Below, piece by piece: positions 7,547 through 17,852 of a stretch of 64,000 bases of DNA (its first letter is position 1; each line of letters begins with the position of its first letter). The stretch is from Actinomycetota bacterium (lineage in GTDB: Bacteria > Actinomycetota > Thermoleophilia > Solirubrobacterales > 70-9). The notes beneath the pieces are model-generated. The model was given only the letters and a program-made list of their open reading frames with translations, did no database searches and was not told the DNA's origin. The stretch spans positions 1 through 64,000 of the forward strand of contig JAFDWO010000008.1 in the NCBI GenBank assembly GCA_018268415.1, given 5' to 3'. Both the position numbers and the translations under genes were made by a program.

Positions 7547-8258
7547 CCGGCGCCACGCCCCTCCGCGATCCCTCCACCTCGAACGCGCGCCGCAGCGCTT
7601 CGGCGGCAACCCCGGGGTCGGGGGCATCACGGATCGCCCGCACCACGCACATCCGCTGGGCCCCCGCGGCGACGACCTGGCCGGCGTTCAGCGGGCTGAT
7701 CCCGCCGATCGCGAAGAACGGTTTCGTGGCGACCTGCGCGGCATGCGTGACGAGCTCCAACCCGACCGCCGCCCGCCCCGGTTTCGTCGGCGTCTCCCAC
7801 ACCGGGCCGACGGCGAAGTAATCGATGTCGCGCTCCTCGGCGGCGGCGATCTGCTCCTCGGAGTGCGTCGACTGGCCGATGATCGCGTCCGGCCCGAGCA
7901 TCGCCCGCGCCTCCTCGACCGAGGCGTCGTCTTGTCCCACGTGCACCCCGTCGGCGTCGCAGGCGCGCGCCAGGTCGGGATCGTCGTTGACGATGAAGAG
8001 CGCCGAGTAGGTATCGGCGACGCGCCGGAAGGTGTCGGCCGCCCGTTCGATCTCCGCCCGCCCGAGCTTCTTCTCGCGCAGCTGCACGATGTCGACGCCG
8101 CCCCCGAGCGCCACCCGCAGCAGCGTTTCGAGGTCGACCCCGGCGGGCCGCGCATCGCAGACGAAGTAGAGGCGGGCGGTGCGCAGCCGCTCGCGCCGCA
8201 ACGGTCCTTGGGCCTCGGGGGGGGCAAAGCTCACTCCCCGATTATGGCCGGCGTTCAC
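7539..8258 (-). CDS. thiE: Thiamine-phosphate synthase
   Basis: A 239-residue TIM-barrel enzyme joining HMP-pyrophosphate to the thiazole phosphate to make thiamin phosphate. Family motifs are VQLREKKL (about 58-65), FIVNDDPDLA, ADGVHVGQDD, IIGQSTHS, DYFAVGPVWETPTKPG and AIGGISP, covering the pyrophosphate and Mg2+ sites. The start is GTG at 8258; the second in-frame GTG (8234) sits directly on a GGGGA run and is less likely. It is transcribed away from the TPP riboswitch that serves thiO-thiSG, so if it is thiamin-controlled it is not through that element. It overlaps the downstream membrane-protein gene. Confidence 0.96.
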   Translation of the reverse strand: MNAGHNRGVSFAPPEAQGPLRRERLRTARLYFVCDARPAGVDLETLLRVALGGGVDIVQLREKKLGRAEIERAADTFRRVADTYSALFIVNDDPDLARACDADGVHVGQDDASVEEARAMLGPDAIIGQSTHSEEQIAAAEERDIDYFAVGPVWETPTKPGRAAVGLELVTHAAQVATKPFFAIGGISPLNAGQVVAAGAQRMCVVRAIRDAPDPGVAAEALRRAFEVEGSRRGVAPGG

Positions 8259-8264
8259 ATCCAG

Positions 8265-8365
8265 GTAGCATCAGGGGTCCAACGGGAGCCCCACGCAGCC
8301 GGGCTGAGAGGGCGACATCGAGGTCGCCGACCGTCTGACCTGATCCGGGTAATGCCGGCGGAGGC
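8265..8365 (+). promoter_or_regulatory. TPP riboswitch (THI element)
   Basis: The two diagnostic blocks are present: CTGAGA at 8304-8309 and ACCTGATCCGGGTAATGCC at 8338-8356, with the 5' CAGGGGTCC strand at about 8272-8280. The 3' end of the fold contains the GGAGG ribosome-binding site (8360-8364) of thiO, 7 bases before its GTG. Thiamin pyrophosphate binding should therefore hide the site and block translation. A GATTAT at 8240-8245 could be the -10 element but I see no matching -35. Confidence 0.95.
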
Positions 8366-8371
8366 AAAGTC

Positions 8372-10578
<2,207 letters not shown>

Positions 10579-10639
10579 CCCCGGCCCCGCCCCGACCGGC
10601 GCGCCGCGCTCCACCCGTCGCCGGCTACGATGGTCGCTC

Positions 10640-10682
10640 GCCCCTGTAGCTCAGTTGGTTAGAGCGGCGGCCTTTTAAGCCG
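10640..10682 (+). other. attL: 5' half of tRNA-Lys(TTT)
   Basis: These 43 bases are identical to the first 43 of the complete tRNA-Lys at 56351-56424, from the first acceptor base through the anticodon loop into the 3' side of the anticodon stem. After 10682 the similarity stops abruptly and the 3' half of the tRNA is absent. The bases upstream (CTACGATGG) look like the original tRNA promoter. This is the left attachment site of the element ending at 56393. Confidence 0.93.
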
Positions 10683-11182
10683 TCAGCCTATTTTGAGCGC
10701 TCCCCGGCGGCACGCCTTCCATAGAGCCGAATCCCGCATGGGGAGCGGATTTGCGCCGCCTCGGAGCCGAACCGCAAGAAGGTCAGCGCGGGTCAGGAAA
10801 AGTCCCTGAAGGTCCTGATTTTTGACCTTTCATTCCCTAGACATTCCCTAGGACCGGGCCCGCCGGCTCCTCGTCTGGGGCCCGGTCGACGCGGTTCGAC
10901 ACTGGACTCGAGGATCCCGGTACCTCCAGCACCTCGGCCACCGACGGGCAGCCACCGCCCTCGCAGCACGACTCGATCTTCTGGCGGCAGTCCTGACACC
11001 ACCAAGCCGATCGCATCCAGAAGAGCCGATGGGGTTGTCCGGTCATCCCGCAGAGCATCGACCGATCATGGCGGGCGCTGCGGCTGGAGTATTCGCATGG
11101 GCTGGGCCAGTCCTGTGCTCCCCCGAGGACGCACCTGGCCGCCGAGCGGCTGGCGCACGGAGGGCCTGTCAGGATTTGGCTC
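10683..11182. other. Left-end non-coding region of the element
   Basis: Five hundred bases between attL and the first cargo gene. It contains the AGTCCCTGAA/CATTCCCTAG sites at 10801-10851. A minus-strand frame across 10837-11208 encodes a Cys-rich stretch (WWCQDCRQKIESCCEGGG), but it would overlap the integrase sites and the start of the next gene, so I do not call it. Confidence 0.5.
10831..10851 (+). promoter_or_regulatory. Probable integrase arm-type sites, left end
   Basis: Two CATTCCCTAG copies (10831-10840 and 10842-10851) spaced 11 bases start to start, about 150 bases from attL. A related AGTCCCTGAA lies at 10801-10810. The same arrangement is found at the right end, so these are likely the arm sites bound by the element integrase. 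Confidence 0.7.
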
Positions 11183-12085
11183 ATGCGGACGAACAAACGC
11201 GAACGCAACGAGATCCGCTCCTATTTCGAGGCGCAGGACTTTGGCGAGATAACGCATCTCGAGAAGGTGGCGAGCGAGCGGGCTGGCGGCATCAGCCACG
11301 ACATCTGGGACGTGCACTGCACCGACGGACGTTGGTGGGCGGTGACCGAGCCGCTGAACGCCTACTCCCAGGAGGATTTCAAGAGCCGCGACGTCGTCCT
11401 CACCTTCCATGTCGGACTGATGATCAGGATCGCCGAACAGCGCCGTCCGCCCGTGAACGAGGAGGCGGCGGCGCTTCTTCCCGGTGGATGGAGACGTTGG
11501 CAGCAGGCCGTCGACGCCCTTCCGGGCGCCCACGAGGCCGAGGACTTCCAGGCGATCGGCGTGCGTCTGCGCGAGTGCCTCGTCTCCTTCGCGGCGGAAG
11601 TAGCGACCGACGAACTGGTCCCCGACGGCGAAACGCCGCCCAAGGCCGCCGATGTCGTCGGCTGGACGAACTTACTTGTCGACGCTCTCCTGCCGGATCG
11701 CGGCCAGCGGCAATGGCGCTCCTACCTGCGGAAGACGACCCGCGAGACCTGGGACTACGTCAACTGGCTGACCCACGCCAAGAACGCCCGCTTCGAGGAC
11801 GCCGAGTTCGGCATAGCTGCGGTCGAGCACCTTCTCACCTGCGCCACCGCGACCTTCCTCCGAGCGGCAAGGACGAGCCACCGACGTTGCTCGGAGTGCG
11901 GGTCCTACGCCATGGGTGGCGAGCGCTGCCGCGAGTGCGGTTGGACCGATCCCGATTACGAGGAGCCGCCCTTCGTTTCCCTTTCCCAGGAGGAACTCGA
12001 AGAGCGCCTCGCGGAGCCCTGCACCCCCAGTTCGGACATCTCGACCCTGATAACCGTCGACGACGCCGTACGTGGTGCCGAGTGA
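11183..12085 (+). CDS. Unknown protein with C-terminal zinc ribbon
   Basis: A 300-residue soluble protein of a family I recall from actinobacterial accessory regions but whose function I do not know. The N-terminus reads MRTNKRERNEIRSYFEAQDF. A conserved-looking core contains WDVHCTDGRWWAVTEPLNAY and a DVVLTFHVGLM segment. A likely zinc ribbon lies at about 236-252 (CSECG and CRECG), so it may bind nucleic acid. AGGA 8 bases upstream supports the ATG. It is the first of five same-strand genes (11183-16059) with gaps of 30-72 bases that read as one operon with TIR, peptidase-like, RusA-like and HNH-like genes. Confidence 0.75.
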   Translation: MRTNKRERNEIRSYFEAQDFGEITHLEKVASERAGGISHDIWDVHCTDGRWWAVTEPLNAYSQEDFKSRDVVLTFHVGLMIRIAEQRRPPVNEEAAALLPGGWRRWQQAVDALPGAHEAEDFQAIGVRLRECLVSFAAEVATDELVPDGETPPKAADVVGWTNLLVDALLPDRGQRQWRSYLRKTTRETWDYVNWLTHAKNARFEDAEFGIAAVEHLLTCATATFLRAARTSHRRCSECGSYAMGGERCRECGWTDPDYEEPPFVSLSQEELEERLAEPCTPSSDISTLITVDDAVRGAE

Positions 12086-12157
12086 GAATTCCACGCAGCA
12101 CCCTCGCTGGTTGAGGCCACCGGCCATCCTCCGTCGGGCCGGATAGCGTCGGAAACG

Positions 12158-13093
12158 ATGTCGGTATCCATGTACAGCGGACAGGTGGCGAGATCCGAAA
12201 AGGAGATCGCCGACCTACAGAGGAAAGCGGCCGGAGAGCGCGAACGGGCGGCGAAGGAACGCGGCGGCGCCGTGCAGAAGCGTGGGCAGATCACCCGGAA
12301 CACCAGCGACTCTCAGCGCCTAGGCAAGGAGCGAGACGCTGCTCGCGCCGAAGAGAAAGCCGCCAAGCACGAATCGAAAGCCGCCGACTTCGATCGCCAA
12401 GCCTCCCAGAAGGGAGATCAGTTGCAACGAGCCCGCGCCAACCTCGCACGTGCCGAAGCCTCCGATCGCGAAAAGGACGAGCGTAAAAGAAAGCAGGATC
12501 TCGACCGCGAAAAGCGCGATCTCGCCGAGATCGAGCGTCGCCGGCGAAGCCTCCAGTCGGCTCCGGCTTTCGAACCGCACGCGATTCCGTGGCGGGGCGA
12601 GCCGATCGAGCCGTCTGGCCGGCCGCCTGAGTCCTCGACCCTGTCGGACTTCGACGACGGCGACGATGCGGCCCCCGTCTTCGACGTCTGCCTCTCCTTC
12701 GCCGGAGAGCAGCGCTCCTACGTTGAGCTGGTGGCGCGGGGGCTGAAGGACCGGGGATACGCAGTCTTCTACGACGTCGACGAACAGGCGAACCTCTGGG
12801 GGAAAAACCTCACCGAGCACTTCGAATACGTCTATCGCGTCGCTTCGCGCGCCTGCGTCATGTTCATCTCCGCGGAGTACGCCGAGAAACCGTGGACGAA
12901 ACACGAGCGCCGAAGCGCCCTCGCCCGGGCGCTCGAGGAGGACGAGTATGTGCTTCCCGCCCGCTTCGACGACACCGAACTGCCGGGGCTGGCGCCGACG
13001 ATCGGCTACATCGATCTCGCCGAGATCGCCCCCGCCAGCCTCGTCGACCTACTCACCGAAAAGCTGGGTGAGCCGCAAGGAACAGGCGGGTGA
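12158..13093 (+). CDS. TIR-domain protein with N-terminal coiled coil
   Basis: 311 residues. Residues about 10-135 are a highly charged Lys/Arg/Glu/Ala-rich coiled coil, then a short disordered linker. A TIR domain spans about 174-300 (FDVCLSFAGEQRSYVELV, RACVMFISAEYAEKPWTKHE, LPARFDDTELPG). The glutamate in WTKHERRSA (E250) is in the position of the catalytic Glu of NAD+-cleaving TIR enzymes, so NADase activity is plausible. Coiled-coil TIR proteins usually need oligomerisation or a trigger to fire. Neighbours are a zinc-ribbon protein upstream and a HELEH protein 30 bases downstream. A role in phage defence by cell suicide is an inference from domain and context. Confidence 0.88.
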   Translation: MSVSMYSGQVARSEKEIADLQRKAAGERERAAKERGGAVQKRGQITRNTSDSQRLGKERDAARAEEKAAKHESKAADFDRQASQKGDQLQRARANLARAEASDREKDERKRKQDLDREKRDLAEIERRRRSLQSAPAFEPHAIPWRGEPIEPSGRPPESSTLSDFDDGDDAAPVFDVCLSFAGEQRSYVELVARGLKDRGYAVFYDVDEQANLWGKNLTEHFEYVYRVASRACVMFISAEYAEKPWTKHERRSALARALEEDEYVLPARFDDTELPGLAPTIGYIDLAEIAPASLVDLLTEKLGEPQGTGG

Positions 13094-13123
13094 GCACGCC
13101 GGACACCGACTAGGGTCCGATGC

Positions 13124-13897
13124 GTGGATCTTCCCGGATTCGTCTCGGTCGAGTGGCCCCGCGCCGTCGACGCCGCGGGTCTGGACCCGGATGGCGTCGT
13201 CTACTGGATCGCGGACGCGACCCCGCCCCCGATCCGCGACCGAGGCGCTATGTACTTCAGGCCGGGCCGGAATCCGGATCCTCCCCACGCCTTTTCTGCG
13301 GAGCAGTATGCGGAGGCGATTTCGCCTGCCTGCCGAAACCTGCATCGCATCGTTGTCCACGGCGACTACGAGCTGCCGACGGGGCTCAGCCGTCGCGCGA
13401 AGGAGGCCTATTTCGCCGCCGTTCTTCGCCATGAGCTGGAGCACGCTCGCCAGAACGAGTCGCGGGAGGGCCAGGCGGCCCTAGAGGTCGACCAGGGACT
13501 AGTCGACGAGGTCCTCGCCCACAAGGCCGGCGGTATCAGCGGCGGCGCCGCCTTCTACAACTACAAGCCGATGGAGATGGACGCCAATGCGGCCGCCTCC
13601 GTCTATGTGCGACTGCACTTCGCCGACGCGGTCGACGAGCTCCTGTGCTCTCCGATCGCCAACATGGTCCGCTCGAACACCAAACCCGAGCCGCCGAACT
13701 CCCTTCTCGTGCGGACGGTGTGCTTCCTCTTTCAGTTCCGGTCCACCGCCGAGAGCCTCGCCGACCCGCTGCCGTTCTCCTCGCATCTTCGAACGTACGG
13801 CGGAGAGGACGCCGCCCGCATCTGGGAGCAGCTGTCGGAGGCGGCCGGCGAGGAGGTCGGTGCGCCCAATTTGGATCCGAAGTCCTCCGGCTCCTAG
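13124..13897 (+). CDS. Putative zinc metallopeptidase (HELEH)
   Basis: 257 residues. The only recognisable feature is AVLRHELEHARQNES: an HExxH zinc motif at about 103-107 in a helix. About 44 residues later comes KPMEMDANAAASVY, whose E151 or D153 could be the third ligand as in gluzincins. The region around HELEH is typical of soluble zincins, but the rest matches no family I know. The start is GTG at 13124, 30 bases after the TIR gene, with a weak AGGG upstream. It might process or activate the TIR protein, or act as a separate effector; both are guesses. Confidence 0.7.
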   Translation: MDLPGFVSVEWPRAVDAAGLDPDGVVYWIADATPPPIRDRGAMYFRPGRNPDPPHAFSAEQYAEAISPACRNLHRIVVHGDYELPTGLSRRAKEAYFAAVLRHELEHARQNESREGQAALEVDQGLVDEVLAHKAGGISGGAAFYNYKPMEMDANAAASVYVRLHFADAVDELLCSPIANMVRSNTKPEPPNSLLVRTVCFLFQFRSTAESLADPLPFSSHLRTYGGEDAARIWEQLSEAAGEEVGAPNLDPKSSGS

Positions 13898-13959
13898 CGG
13901 CTCTCGCCCCGCCCGATTCCTTGAGGAGCTACGTCCTGGACTCCGTCCATGATGAGCCG

Positions 13960-15198
13960 ATGAGGATGAGTGATGAGACGGAGGCGTTCGATGCCTTGCA
14001 GGCTATGGCGGCCCGCCGGCGCGAGCTGCCGCTGACCTTGATCACCGAGCGGCCTCTGCGTAAGTCGAGGAAGATGTCGAAGCGCCACAAGGAGGAGCTG
14101 CGCGCCGAGGTGGCCGGGCAGATCGATGCGCAACTCCGCCGCAACCGCCGGCGGGCCTTCCGGGGACACGTCGCCGTGGATCTCGAGCTCGGACTTCCGA
14201 GCGGCCGGTTCGAAGCCGAGCTGCGTCAAGTCGTCAAGGAGTACCTCGATCTTCTCGGCGGCTCGGTCTACACCGACGACGCCGTGATCGACCACCTGAC
14301 GGTGTCGTCGACCTACCGCGAGGGCCCGGCGAAGATCACGGTCCGCTGCCATCCGGTCGACCTCTTTGCCTCGGCATTCGAGCGCAGCTTCCGCCTTGGA
14401 CCGGAGCTCGGCCTGCACGATCCCGACGCGCACCCGCGCACCGTGCCGTGGGGGCTGCGTGCCTTCGATCGCCACCACGAGGAGAACCTGCGGTACGAGG
14501 AAGGGCTGCTCGCCGAAATCGATCGACTCGACGGGGAAGAAGAGGCTCTCGACGAGGACGAGGACTTCTATCCGGACGTCTCGGAGGTGAACCGAGAACT
14601 CGCCGATCCCGATCTCCGTAGGCGTGTCGGTGCCGAACTGGAAGACAACATCGGCCTCGCGATCGGGGCGAAACTGACCGACCAAGGCTTTGATTGTCGC
14701 GACCGCCCCGGCCCACCGGCGGCATGGCTTGACGAGGTCGCCGCAGGTGATCTCGCTGACATCGACGGACTGCCGCGTGACCATCCGGGTTGCTTCCTTC
14801 TGCCGATCCCTCCCGAAACCGAGACCGGGACCGGCGAGCTCGGCTGGGACGAGATGCTGCGGAGATCCTTCCGCGCCAAAGCCGGACATCCGTGGCGTTG
14901 GGGCTCGGCGCTCTTCGGCGAACCGCTCGTCCTCGACGTAGCGGTGCGGGGCGGGGCCGCGCCGCGATTCGACCTCGACAACCTCGCTCATCGTGTAAGC
15001 CGAGCGCTCTGCGCCGTCTACCCGGCGGTCGGTCGTATCTCCGGATATCGGGCCTATCGGGTCGAGGCCGCGGAACCCGAGATATGCGTTCGCGTCCTCC
15101 CGGCGGCGCGGCTGGCGTTGTTGCGCCGGGCCTGGGACGAGGCGCAGGAGTTGTTGCTCGCAGAGCGGGCCGGTCGCGGTTCCGGCGTTCTGGTTTGA
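13960..15198 (+). CDS. Protein with two RusA-like halves
   Basis: 412 residues. The first half (about 68-135) ends with VVKEYLDLLGGSVYTDDAVI, resembling the second acidic motif of RusA Holliday-junction resolvases (DALxxxGxxxDDxQV). The second half (about 325-380) contains APRFDLDNLAHRVSRAL, resembling the first RusA motif (DLDNLxKAxxDAL). Each half lacks the motif the other has. The middle (about 170-230) is acidic and Arg-rich. A structure-specific nuclease built as an intramolecular pair is one reading; a degenerate DNA-binding protein is another. The open frame extends upstream inside the peptidase gene; ATG at 13960 is the first start outside it, and ATG 13966 is an alternative. Confidence 0.6.
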   Translation: MRMSDETEAFDALQAMAARRRELPLTLITERPLRKSRKMSKRHKEELRAEVAGQIDAQLRRNRRRAFRGHVAVDLELGLPSGRFEAELRQVVKEYLDLLGGSVYTDDAVIDHLTVSSTYREGPAKITVRCHPVDLFASAFERSFRLGPELGLHDPDAHPRTVPWGLRAFDRHHEENLRYEEGLLAEIDRLDGEEEALDEDEDFYPDVSEVNRELADPDLRRRVGAELEDNIGLAIGAKLTDQGFDCRDRPGPPAAWLDEVAAGDLADIDGLPRDHPGCFLLPIPPETETGTGELGWDEMLRRSFRAKAGHPWRWGSALFGEPLVLDVAVRGGAAPRFDLDNLAHRVSRALCAVYPAVGRISGYRAYRVEAAEPEICVRVLPAARLALLRRAWDEAQELLLAERAGRGSGVLV

Positions 15199-15240
15199 CC
15201 GGCCGCCGTCATCGAAACCCCGCGAGGTTCGAGGTCGGAG

Positions 15241-16059
15241 ATGGGTGATTGCGGAAAGAGGCGATGCATCTTTTGCGGCGACCTCGCCGACGATCGGGAG
15301 CACCTGCTGCCGCAGTGGCTTCAAAAGGTCCTGCCGTCCGATGAGCCCGTCGTCCATTTCAGGGAAGAGGGCACTAACGAGCTGCCCCAATGGGAAAGGA
15401 AGCCGTTCCGAGAGAAGGCCAAGTTCGTGTGCAAGGCGTGCAATCACGGTTGGATGAGCGAGCTCGAGAACGAAGCCAAGCCGATACTCACCCCGGCCAT
15501 CACGAGGGAAGAGCTGCCGTACGAGTTCAGTCTCGTCGCGCAGTGGATCGCGGCGAGATGGGCCGTCAAGACCGTCTACGTCATGCAGGCATCGCTGCCG
15601 CTTGCACCGCCCATACGGCCGACGCTCCTGATGCTCAACTTCAAACCCCCGCCGCAGACGACTGTCTGGATCGGTTCTCACGCGCGGGCGAGGGAGGATC
15701 CGATCAGTTCGTGCTACGTGCAGAAACCGTTGGAATTGAACGCTGGTCGAGGTTCGGCGAGCGAGCCCGTCGACTTCGGCTATCTGAGCTTCCTGGCTGT
15801 CGGCGGTATCTCGTTTCTGGTCGTCGAACATCGATTCGACAGCTATGTGGAATGTGTGCTCGGGCCCGAGAACCCCTTTTCCGACATGTTCATAAAGCTG
15901 TGGCCGCGCAGTCGCAGCATTCTCTCCTGGCCGCCGCACGCAATGGCCGATCGGGCGTACCTGGACATACTCTTCGATCCCGACACCCTTCCGCTGGGTT
16001 TTGATCCGCGCTTCTTCCCCGGGCGACTTCACGAAGAGCCCTACCGCAACGTCTTCTAG
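15241..16059 (+). CDS. HNH-like endonuclease
   Basis: 272 residues. The N-terminal 75 residues form a treble-clef HNH-type motif: CIFCGD (C9, C12), DREHLLPQWL with the catalytic-type His (H21), and FVCKACNHGWMSELE (C64, C67, N68). The remaining 190 residues carry no motif I recognise and may sense or bind a target. Proteins with this EH-PQWL...CNxGWM arrangement are frequent in accessory islands. It is the last gene of the operon starting at 11183 and converges with the gene at 16137, 77 bases away. Confidence 0.78.
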   Translation: MGDCGKRRCIFCGDLADDREHLLPQWLQKVLPSDEPVVHFREEGTNELPQWERKPFREKAKFVCKACNHGWMSELENEAKPILTPAITREELPYEFSLVAQWIAARWAVKTVYVMQASLPLAPPIRPTLLMLNFKPPPQTTVWIGSHARAREDPISSCYVQKPLELNAGRGSASEPVDFGYLSFLAVGGISFLVVEHRFDSYVECVLGPENPFSDMFIKLWPRSRSILSWPPHAMADRAYLDILFDPDTLPLGFDPRFFPGRLHEEPYRNVF

Positions 16060-16136
16060 CGCCGGCAGGTATCCCTGTCTCGGCGGGTAGCTCAGGATGC
16101 GCGCGCGCCTGTCCGGCCCGCGGACGGCCTGCTCGC

Positions 16137-17705
16137 TCAGCCGAGGGGTTCGGCGTCCCTCCACCACTCGCGGAACTTTTCTCGCCATGCGATCCCATCG
16201 CCGTAGGGGAGGTCGATCGCGCAGGTCGCCGGGACCGCACCCTCCTCCAGGAATTTGTTTATCGAGGTGCCCACCAAGACCGCGGTCTCCCCGGTGATCC
16301 AGAGTCGATCGTGGAAGAGCTTCGGCGAGGTCCTCCTCACCTCGAGCCACTCTTTGTCGGCAAGCATCTCCTTCGCCGCCTCGCGACCTCTTGAGACCAG
16401 GGCACGAACCGGTCGGCCGAATTCGGCGAGAAAGGCGAACATCCCTTCCAGTCCCTCGTCGCTCTTTAAATCCAGGAGATAGCGGTCGAGGATCAGGAGC
16501 TCACCCGCCCGGACCGAGAAGCGCCAGTGCAGATATCTCCGCAGGTCACCGGTGGTCGTCAGCCGTCGACCGGCGGCGACCTCGCGCGCCTGCTCCTCTT
16601 CTCTTCTGGCCTCCGCGGCCTGGCGATCGCGCACCGCCTCGGAGGGCGGGTTCTCGGGATCGCCGATCAGGCTCGCGGAGAAGGGGTCCGGTGCGTCCAT
16701 GATGCCGACGCTCAGTTCGATCTGCTCGATCCGTGGTCCCACCGGCCGCTCGTCACGTAGGGCGCCGTCGGGCCCGAAGAGCATCACCCCGAATTCGGTC
16801 CTGCGGGGCCCTCGCGGCAACTTCACCCCGATCGTCCGCTCGTTCCAGGCCAGTTCTCGCGGGTCTCGTCTGGAGGCGCCCTGAGCGATCTCGCCAGGGA
16901 GGTCGGAGACCTTCCACGATCGATGCAGGAGGCTCGCGTCCTCGCGCTCGGATCGCAGGAGGATCGAGCAGCTCAGAGGATCGACCTCCTCCGCCTCCCA
17001 GGCCAGGACGATCTCGATCTGGCCGTTCTCCCAATCGGGGAGCATGTCGGCGATCCAGATTCCACCCTGGGCTTTGCCGATCACGAAGCACGCGGGCGGG
17101 GGGAACTCCGTCGTCCCGAGCCAGCGGATGCCGAGGAGCCGGGAGGGCCAGTTGTGGAAGCTCTCCTTCCCGAGTAGCTCCTCGCGGGTGTGCTGACCCG
17201 ATGGTTTGATCGGTCCGCCCCGCAGCCAGAAGTCCTCGGAGTGCGGCAGTTCCGGCGAGCGGAGTGCCGCCGAGACGCCCCGGATCGGTCGCCGCACTGC
17301 GTCCAGGACCCGGTGGGCATCGCTCTGCCCGTCCTGCGCCAGGAGCTTCGTCGCGCTGAACTCCTCGAAGGAGAAGGCGATCGACCCGTCTGGCGATCCG
17401 AGGCGTCCGCTCTCGATTTCCTCCACCCGCGGCCGCCATTCCTCCCGGAGGATCACCTTCCGGATGATCCGCAGGCCCGCGAACGGCTCCTCGTCGAATT
17501 CAGGGCCGAGGTCATCTCTGATCTCGGCCCGCGGCCGGCCGGTCTGCGGTTGTCTCGACTCCCACTCGAGCCAGCTCATCGCACCGGCTTCGACGGGAAG
17601 GCTCACCAACGACCCCGAGACGGCACACCAGGAATCGCCGTCCCGCACCGCCAGAACCGACAGGACCGAGCATTCATCCCGCTGGGGCGCCAGCTCCTGA
17701 TTCAT
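16137..17705 (-). CDS. Unknown protein with PLD-like C-terminus
   Basis: 522 residues. The N-terminal and middle parts are unfamiliar (WFL-type repeats absent; IGVKLPRGPRRTEFGVML, a charged helix EARREEEQAREVAAG). The C-terminal 120 residues end LFHDRLWITGETAVLVGTS, which resembles the HxK(x)4D...GSxN block of phospholipase-D-like nucleases with HDR in place of HxK. Such variants are common in defence-associated PLD-like proteins as I remember them, but activity is uncertain. The open frame extends upstream into the divergent gene; ATG 17705 is the first start outside it. It converges with the HNH gene and diverges from 17853. Confidence 0.6.
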   Translation of the reverse strand: MNQELAPQRDECSVLSVLAVRDGDSWCAVSGSLVSLPVEAGAMSWLEWESRQPQTGRPRAEIRDDLGPEFDEEPFAGLRIIRKVILREEWRPRVEEIESGRLGSPDGSIAFSFEEFSATKLLAQDGQSDAHRVLDAVRRPIRGVSAALRSPELPHSEDFWLRGGPIKPSGQHTREELLGKESFHNWPSRLLGIRWLGTTEFPPPACFVIGKAQGGIWIADMLPDWENGQIEIVLAWEAEEVDPLSCSILLRSEREDASLLHRSWKVSDLPGEIAQGASRRDPRELAWNERTIGVKLPRGPRRTEFGVMLFGPDGALRDERPVGPRIEQIELSVGIMDAPDPFSASLIGDPENPPSEAVRDRQAAEARREEEQAREVAAGRRLTTTGDLRRYLHWRFSVRAGELLILDRYLLDLKSDEGLEGMFAFLAEFGRPVRALVSRGREAAKEMLADKEWLEVRRTSPKLFHDRLWITGETAVLVGTSINKFLEEGAVPATCAIDLPYGDGIAWREKFREWWRDAEPLG

Positions 17706-17852
17706 CTGGCCCACCCTAGGACGACACGGGGCCGAGTGGGATCGAACACCGGCATCTACCGATTTCACGAGGACCCTAGGTAGACGGGAGACGTCGCCGA
17801 ATCGGTCTGCCACGATCCGCCTGGAGCGACGGCGCGCTGCGAGACTCCCGGC

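Noticed and set aside
10837-11208. Minus-strand Cys-rich frame near attL
   Set aside because: It overlaps the putative integrase sites and the start of the next gene; only composition supports it.
13894-16350. Long minus-strand frame across the RusA-like and HNH genes
   Set aside because: The plus-strand genes have recognisable motifs and good spacing; this is a shadow.
17740-17820. tRNA-like stretch (minus strand) with TTCGATCCCAC and a loop containing TAG, reminiscent of tRNA-Leu
   Set aside because: The acceptor and anticodon stems do not pair and the T stem has only about three pairs, so it is at best a remnant.
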